This document shows, piece by piece, positions 59,301 through 64,000 of a stretch of DNA of 64,000 nt. This DNA comes from Flavobacterium sp. BFFFF1. GTDB taxonomy: Bacteria > Bacteroidota > Bacteroidia > Flavobacteriales > Flavobacteriaceae. The notes beneath the pieces are model-generated. The model saw only the letters and a list, made by a program, of their open reading frames with translations, did no database searches and was not told the DNA's origin. The DNA lies in assembly GCF_002256285.1 (NCBI RefSeq), contig NZ_NKJE01000010.1, positions 1-64,000 on the forward strand, read 5' to 3'. Position 1 is the first letter of the stretch; each line of letters begins with the position of its first letter. The translations under genes and the position numbers were made by a program.

Positions 59301-61500
59301 TCCCGTTTAGGAAGTCAGCATCCGCGGTAGCGATATCAGCATCGACCTTACCACGTAGTTTCATCACGCCGGCATGGAGGTTGAGTTTGCTTAAATCAGC
59401 GATGTCAAGGTTTAGCCGCATTTTTACTGCGGGATATTTTCCGCTGAAATCACCTTCCGAAACGAGGTCAAAAGCCAGATTAGGGTCGTTCATTGCGGCA
59501 TCAGCGTCAAAGCGGCCCTTTTTTATATTTCCTTTTACTGTAAGATTTTTGTAATCATATCCGTTAAATCGCGCCTTTATTAGGTTGATGTCGGCTGTGG
59601 CATTGGCGGTTTTGGGATTTAGGCCGATGCCTTTGACCTTTGCCCTGAGGCTGATTTTTCCAAGCGAATCATTCTTTAACAATCGCCCGACATTGAAGTT
59701 ATCGAGAGCGACGATGCCATCGTACTGCTCCCGATTTTTGAAACGCTGGTCAAAGCGGCCGCTGATTTTGGCGTTGCCAAAGCTGCTATTCAGCGCGACA
59801 TCGGTATTGAAGTTGTTCACCGCGCCTTTGAATTGGCCTTTTAACGAAAGTTGTGATGGAAGCTGTAAATTGGCAGGCAAAGTGTTCGCTGGGATAAAAG
59901 ACTGAATGTCCCTTGCAGTCGTTTTGAAATTCCTGATTTTCAGGTCAAAATAAGCCGTCTTAATATTCGGTAGTCCCTTTATATTTCCGCTGGCGGCGAG
60001 CCTGGTGGTCCCAATACCGCTGATTTCGAGGTTTGGAATATGTAAATCAGCGAGTTGTCCATTGACTTTCCCGTCAATCGCTATAACGGCTTTTGTGTTC
60101 CCTTTGAATGGCGCTGTGTTTTCCAGTGTAGGAACAAAAAGCAGGATGTCTTCAACGGCAACTGTGGTATTTTTTAGTGAAGCATTTACGGATACGGAAG
60201 CTGGATTTTCTTTAATTGCATTTAAAGATGGATAGGCTACAGCAATTTGATCCTGGATCAATGTCCGGGGTGTTTTCAGGTACAGATTTTTTAAGGAGGC
60301 ACCGTTGTCGCTATACGCAAAATCGGTTTTGAGCGACTCGATATTGATCCCGCTTTTTTCTTTTGCTGAAAAAGAGGTCAGGCTTCCGGAAATGCCATTT
60401 TTACTGTAATTCAGCTGATTGGCTTTGAGATTAAAGCGGGTGATGTCCATGTGCTTATAATCCATTCCTTTTGCAGTCGGCACTGCGTTTTCATCATCAA
60501 AGCGGAAGTTAACGTCATTAAACACGGTTTTATTTACAGTGACGACCCAATCATTTCGGACGGCTTCGGGAGCGGTTTTTATTTCGGGTGTGCTATCGTA
60601 CTTCCCGATAGTAAGCCCGCCTTTAACACCTTCCAACTCAAAATGATCCACGATGATGCGCTGGTTTGGCAGATCTGATTTTTGGAAATCCAATGCCAGC
60701 CTGTCTATAGAAACGCCGCTGTTCAGCCTCGTACCTTTGTTGTCGTAAACCACATTGATTTTAGAAAGCTTTATTTTCCCAAGCTTAACGTCAAGATCGG
60801 GCCTGGCTTTGACAATTGAATCTGTCTTTTGTGCTGTATTTACCGCAATTTCTCGAACCAAGTCACCCTGTTCTAGATTCAATTGCAGTCCGCTTAGATT
60901 GATCTGTGGAACGTCAAAATCCATTTTATCCAAATCGAATTTCTCGATATTGGTATCAAAATGGTCCAATTTAACCGCCAGTTTATTTTTACTGATGGCG
61001 TCGTCAAACCGCACCCGAATTTTGTCCAGTTTGATATCCTTTACAGAGAATACCATCGGTTTTGCCGCAGTGTCTTTTGGTTTTCCCGTGTCGAACGCCT
61101 TTATAATATAGTCAAAGTTAAAAACGGAATCTTTGTCGCGTCGGACATTCGCAGTGATGCCATCAAGAATTACCGTATTCAGTTCCACTTCGTTGTCTAA
61201 TAACTTGAAAAGGCTGATGTCTACTTTGATTTTTTTGCCGGACAGCAGGGTGTCGCGTTGTTGGCTTTCCAGATAAACATCTTCGAGGATGATGTATTTT
61301 GGAAGCCCAATTTCAATTCGTCCAATCCTGACGGGCGTGTGGATCTTTCCTTCCAGATAGCTTACTGCCTTATCTTTAATTCTTTGCTGTACGTATGGAA
61401 TCTGAATCAGTAAAACCAACAATAAAAAAAGCCCGATGAGCGAGCCAATCGTCCACGCGAGTATTTTCAGGGTTTTTCTGACGTATTTATTTAATGCCAT
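56395..61500 (-). CDS. tamB: TamB-like translocation and assembly module protein
   Basis: The 1701-residue protein has one N-terminal membrane anchor (about residues 10-32) and a very long beta-strand-rich periplasmic body with AsmA-like start (DKAVSYLEGKIHTPVRIGRI) and the C-terminal TamB/DUF490 domain (about 1200-1660; GLARQSVSKILSQQLNNLAS, TDLNVEVSKRLLNDRLKVSV). The last 60 residues are charged and low-complexity (KEEKQLERQRRKKEQEMRDK). TamB-type proteins form a hydrophobic groove spanning the periplasm that carries phospholipids to the outer membrane. It is cotranscribed with tamL (4-bp overlap). It is longer than typical Escherichia coli TamB, as is usual in Bacteroidota. Confidence 0.92.
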   Translation of the reverse strand: MALNKYVRKTLKILAWTIGSLIGLFLLLVLLIQIPYVQQRIKDKAVSYLEGKIHTPVRIGRIEIGLPKYIILEDVYLESQQRDTLLSGKKIKVDISLFKLLDNEVELNTVILDGITANVRRDKDSVFNFDYIIKAFDTGKPKDTAAKPMVFSVKDIKLDKIRVRFDDAISKNKLAVKLDHFDTNIEKFDLDKMDFDVPQINLSGLQLNLEQGDLVREIAVNTAQKTDSIVKARPDLDVKLGKIKLSKINVVYDNKGTRLNSGVSIDRLALDFQKSDLPNQRIIVDHFELEGVKGGLTIGKYDSTPEIKTAPEAVRNDWVVTVNKTVFNDVNFRFDDENAVPTAKGMDYKHMDITRFNLKANQLNYSKNGISGSLTSFSAKEKSGINIESLKTDFAYSDNGASLKNLYLKTPRTLIQDQIAVAYPSLNAIKENPASVSVNASLKNTTVAVEDILLFVPTLENTAPFKGNTKAVIAIDGKVNGQLADLHIPNLEISGIGTTRLAASGNIKGLPNIKTAYFDLKIRNFKTTARDIQSFIPANTLPANLQLPSQLSLKGQFKGAVNNFNTDVALNSSFGNAKISGRFDQRFKNREQYDGIVALDNFNVGRLLKNDSLGKISLRAKVKGIGLNPKTANATADINLIKARFNGYDYKNLTVKGNIKKGRFDADAAMNDPNLAFDLVSEGDFSGKYPAVKMRLNLDIADLSKLNLHAGVMKLRGKVDADIATADADFLNGKISAYHFAIANEKEQFQLDSVNVVAVSTAAKNTLQLRSQFLKADIDGKYQLTKIGAALSNSIAKYYDTNPSVRKTVTGPQQFSFKVNVINDPVIMKLVPQITRIEPISITGRYNSVNDTIAVNASIPRLVYGANTISNAVIDIKKEDNALVYSAIIDEVQSDQLRLPYTNISGRIENNLLTYRLQLKDAKNKDHYIVAGTLKAIDGDTELHLIPENLLLNYDPWLIADNNVVRFGSKGIYADQFELSHDGSAIKIQSQSKAVNAPIDLNFKDFDIETLSRMVQKDSLLLGGRLNGNATLRDLMKKPLFTSDLKIGNLTFKKDTIGDIALQVDNKLANTYRAKMQITGQENAVNLDGTYRSDNSSFNMDLNIRRLNIASIQPFTAGNIDKGSGYVSGDFRITGTIDDPNVIGGLQFHDGAFTVVKLSSPFNLMNDRIDFTENGIVFTNFSLSDAEKNTLAVKGKIDTPNYRDYAFDLNVNADNFRAINSKAKDNDLYYGKLFLNSRLKIKGDLNKPVIDGTIKVNEDTRLTIVLPQADPSIADREGIVEFIDQDNPQLTEKLITDGDLINKTPFKGIDVSVNIEIDKDAELTLIIDKGNGDFVKVKGEGRLSGGIDESGKTTLTGRYELSEGSYEMTFNLIKRKFDIREGSYILWTGEPTSADINITAVYEANVAPIDLLDDQLGAVTPAVRNTYKQRLPFETLLQLKGELLKPDITFDITLPEGNYGVSSDVTTNSRAKLEQLRQEPAELNKQVFALLLLNRFVGENPFSSESGTSAEGLARQSVSKILSQQLNNLASDLIKGVDINFDLESTEDYTTGQRQNKTDLNVEVSKRLLNDRLKVSVGSNFGVEGTQQANEQANNIAGDLSADYQLSKDGRYVLRAYRKNEYQVALQGQVIETGVAFIITMDYDKFRELFHRTKEEKQLERQRRKKEQEMRDKENALKSAEFKEGQKEKKVEQSDPETKKP

Positions 61501-61649
61501 CTACATCGGGAATTTGAGCCAATTTACTTACAAATTTGGTGTAAATGCCCGTTTTATCGATTATAGTTGCCGCTGCGATTGTTATAGAATTTCCATGTTT
61601 CGTTAATGGTAGCCGACTTATTAGTAATTTTAGAAAAAACACAACCGTT

Positions 61650-61946
61650 ATGGCACACTTTTCGGAATTGATTCGTACAGGCAAACCTGTTCTTGTGGAC
61701 TTTTTTGCTACATGGTGCGGCCCGTGCAAAACGCTTTCACCAATACTTAGTGAAGTCAAGGCCGAGCTTGGTGATGCCCTCTCGATCATAAAGGTTGATG
61801 TTGATAAAAATCAGGCGCTTTCGCATCAGTATCAGGTGAAAGGCGTCCCTACGATGTTGCTGTTCCTGAACGGAAAAACGATTTGGCGGCAGTCAGGAGT
61901 GGTTTCCAAAGCCGATATTATCCGCGCTGTTCAGCAGCATTTATAA
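61650..61946 (+). CDS. Thioredoxin
   Basis: The 98-residue cytosolic protein has the active-site motif WCGPC (residues 22-26), the buried Asp in VLVDFFATW and cis-Pro in GVPTMLLFLN. It reduces protein disulfides with electrons from thioredoxin reductase. The ATG at 61650 was chosen because a -7-like element (TAATTTTA, about 61624-61631) precedes it and the upstream extension does not look like thioredoxin. It is divergent from tamB; 89 bp separate it from the histidine kinase gene. Confidence 0.93.
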   Translation: MAHFSELIRTGKPVLVDFFATWCGPCKTLSPILSEVKAELGDALSIIKVDVDKNQALSHQYQVKGVPTMLLFLNGKTIWRQSGVVSKADIIRAVQQHL

Positions 61947-62085
61947 GCTGGTCAATCGTTTAACATGGATGGCAAAACTGCAGTTGTTGGTATAGCTGAC
62001 GATTTTTCTTACCTTGCCAAAAAAAGATATTGGAATGAAATTTGGACTTTTTCTTCGGAAGTTAGCAGTACCGTGTTTAATTTTT

Positions 62086-64000
62086 ATGGGCAAAACAAAA
62101 GTCGCGAGCCCCGTGGTTTTTATCTTTTTATGTGGAACGATGCTGCTACATGCCCAGCAATCCACATTGGACAGCCTGAAGTCCGCGCTGGTAAAATATG
62201 AGGCGCGCAAAAAGAAAGCAGGGATTAGTGGTATTCATCAGATGGATACTGCGAAAGTACACCTTTACGATGCGTTGGCTTTTGAGGCACAAAAGAACTT
62301 TTCAGAAGAAACGCTGGGTTTTATCAACGCCGAGCTAAAGCTGGCAAAGCAATTGAAATTCAAAGACGGTATCGCCGACGCGTACAACGTAATGGGAATG
62401 TATTATGGAAACCAAGGTGATCTCCCTAAAGCATTAGCATGTTTTGAAAATACATTGGTCGTACGCAAACAGATGAAAGACCCGGCAGCGTTATCGTTTA
62501 CGTATATGAATATCGGGACGGTATACAGCATGCAGGGCAATTATACGGCAGCACTTTATAATATCGTTAACGCAACTGAAATGGCCGCAAAGGCAAAAAA
62601 CAGTTACGGAGTAGCTTCAGGATATAATAATATGGCGGTAATCTATAAAGCAATCGACAAACCGGATGAAGCGCTCGCCAGTTATATTAAGGCGCTGCGA
62701 TTGTTTAAGGAACTAAAGGACATTTATAATATTCCAATCACCCAATTCAACATAGGGAGCGAATATCTGGAAAGAAAGCAATATGCAAAGGCAATGCAGT
62801 ATTTCACTGAAAGCCTTCAAGGTTCTAAATTATCCGGGAATAAAGACGGTGAGGCCAACATATACATCGGTATTGGGAATTTGTTGAAAGCGCAGGGAAA
62901 GTACAAAGAGGCATTAGTCCAGTACACAAAGGCCTACGAAATCAGGAAAAGTATTGATGCCAAAGCAGATATGGCCGCTTCTGAAATTGAATTCGGACGT
63001 ATTTATACCGACATGCAAAATTATACCAAAGCGATTCCTTATCTGGAACGCGGTTTAAAAGGATCGAAGGAAACTGGCAGCCTGAGCGAAGTAGAAAGGG
63101 CGTCGGAAGTACTTGCTGAAGCCTATGCTAAAAGCGGAAACTACAAAAGTGCTTATGAAAACATGGTGCTGTTCAAGGATACCCACGACTCCATATTTAG
63201 TATAAACAAAGACAAAAAGCTTACAGAGCTCCGGTTGACCTACGAGTTTAATAAAAAACAAGACGCACAAAAGGCGCTGCAACAGAAAAAGGATGCGGCC
63301 GTGGCGCAGCAATCACAGCAGCAGCGCAGTGCGATTTACGCGGCAGTAATCGCGTTGGTTGTCGTTTCGTTTTTTGCATTCTGGATTAACCATAACCTGC
63401 AGCGCAATAAAAAACAGAAGAAAATCATTGAAGCCCAGAACGAGAAAATCCAGCAGTCACTATCAGAAAAAGAAACACTGTTGCGGGAAATCCACCACAG
63501 GGTGAAGAACAACCTGCAGATTATTTCAAGCCTTCTGAACATACAATCAGAAAATATCGAAGATAAAAATCTCCTGTCATCCATCCGGGAAGGACAGAGC
63601 AGGGTGCAGGCGATGAGCTTAATTCACCAGAATTTATACCAATCGGAACAAGTCAATAATGTCGATATCGAAAACTACCTGAAGGAACTGGTGGTGTATT
63701 TGTCACAAATGTTTAATACCGATTCGAAAAAGATTGAAACTGCGATCAGCACCGATGGCATCCAGTTTGACATCGATACGGCAATCCCTTTAGGCTTGAT
63801 TGTGAACGAGTTGGTGTCCAACGCCTATAAGTATGCCTTTGAGAACAGGGAGAACGGCAGGATCAGAATCAATATTAAGGCTGTCGGCGACGACTATGAA
63901 TTGCATATTGACAACGATGGCAGGCCTTTACCAACCAATTTTGACATCAATGCTACAAAATCACTTGGACTTAAGTTGGTGTCCATCTTAAGCAGGCAGC
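62086..64000 (+). CDS. TPR-containing sensor histidine kinase (HisKA_2 type), cut by window edge
   Basis: The visible 638 codons encode a signal peptide ([20 protein letters not shown]), an extracytoplasmic domain of about six TPR units (about residues 60-345), a coiled region, one membrane helix (about 416-434) and a cytosolic kinase core. The kinase has the HisKA_2 H-box [20 protein letters not shown] (phosphorylated His about residue 470 or 471) and the ATPase N-box [20 protein letters not shown], and it is cut in the G-box (SLGLKLVS). An in-frame ATG at 62035 would add 17 residues; 62086 gives a better signal peptide. A response-regulator partner may lie beyond position 64000. In Bacteroidota such proteins usually signal to LytTR or other regulators; the input is unknown. 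Confidence 0.9.
   Translation, partial: MGKTKVASPVVFIFLCGTMLLHAQQSTLDSLKSALVKYEARKKKAGISGIHQMDTAKVHLYDALAFEAQKNFSEETLGFINAELKLAKQLKFKDGIADAYNVMGMYYGNQGDLPKALACFENTLVVRKQMKDPAALSFTYMNIGTVYSMQGNYTAALYNIVNATEMAAKAKNSYGVASGYNNMAVIYKAIDKPDEALASYIKALRLFKELKDIYNIPITQFNIGSEYLERKQYAKAMQYFTESLQGSKLSGNKDGEANIYIGIGNLLKAQGKYKEALVQYTKAYEIRKSIDAKADMAASEIEFGRIYTDMQNYTKAIPYLERGLKGSKETGSLSEVERASEVLAEAYAKSGNYKSAYENMVLFKDTHDSIFSINKDKKLTELRLTYEFNKKQDAQKALQQKKDAAVAQQSQQQRSAIYAAVIALVVVSFFAFWINHNLQRNKKQKKIIEAQNEKIQQSLSEKETLLREIHHRVKNNLQIISSLLNIQSENIEDKNLLSSIREGQSRVQAMSLIHQNLYQSEQVNNVDIENYLKELVVYLSQMFNTDSKKIETAISTDGIQFDIDTAIPLGLIVNELVSNAYKYAFENRENGRIRINIKAVGDDYELHIDNDGRPLPTNFDINATKSLGLKLVSILSRQ

Noticed and set aside
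61965..62201. 78-codon plus-strand ORF just before the histidine kinase
   Set aside because: It overlaps the kinase start in another frame. The kinase frame is longer and has clear domains, so this short frame is likely noise.

Overview
The window looks like a chromosomal segment of a member of the Flavobacteriaceae (Bacteroidota), close to Flavobacterium. The evidence is moderate GC content, promoters with the Bacteroidota -7 element TAnnTTTG, weak Shine-Dalgarno sites, two secreted proteins with type IX secretion (T9SS) C-terminal sorting domains, a TamL/TamB pair, DUF4369-TlpA paralogues, and the flavobacterial neighbourhood folP - DUF1599 - BT_3928 - permease - tpiA. No phage, transposase, plasmid or CRISPR signature was seen. 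Most of the window is ordinary chromosome.

Layout. 1-1851 (minus): tail of an RND efflux operon (permease cut by the window edge, lipoprotein adaptor, small secreted protein). 2042-3790: ABC exporter. 3948-5366 (minus): Crp-type regulator, YCII protein, DoxX-like protein. 5546-9652: a LysR regulator divergent from an exported beta-carbonic anhydrase, two small unknown proteins, a DUF6671 zinc-ribbon protein and an SbtA-type bicarbonate permease; this is the most interesting cluster. 9704-11622: F420-type oxidoreductase and DJ-1/PfpI protein divergent from an HxlR regulator. 11631-15035 (minus): AraC regulator, Ycf48-like propeller, small membrane protein, M50 metalloprotease. 15241-15321: tRNA-Tyr. 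15474-19264 (minus): two DUF4369-TlpA proteins and an MBL/double-rhodanese protein. 19401-22028: VWA and AAA+ pair. 22105-27704: J-domain/KTSC protein, T9SS nuclease, DUF4256, TPR and unknown proteins. 27853-31961 (minus): ClC channel, gamma-glutamyltransferase, ACP phosphodiesterase. 32546-37417: glmM, DUF3298, L,D-transpeptidase, two DUF4197 genes, a 46-residue ORF. 37414-45974: metal/cobalamin-binding protein, rlmH, folP, DUF1599, BT_3928, ABC permease, T9SS CotH protein, TlpA and tpiA. 46036-48064: small unknown genes, one with an in-frame stop, and an AHSA1-type protein. 48363-54084: fused acyl-CoA mutase, alpha/beta hydrolase, DUF4153-like membrane protein. 54095-61500 (minus): TamL and TamB. 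61650 to the end: thioredoxin and a TPR sensor histidine kinase cut by the window edge.

How the genes work together. The 5546-9652 cluster reads as a regulated inorganic-carbon supply module: carbonic anhydrase outside the cytoplasmic membrane, a bicarbonate importer inside it, and three unstudied partners. The TlpA-like proteins and thioredoxin point to active periplasmic and cytoplasmic thiol chemistry. TamL and TamB serve outer-membrane biogenesis. Several intergenic spacers carry AT-rich palindromes or short tandem repeats; one palindrome forms the 3' ends of two convergent genes and encodes the last ten residues of FolP.
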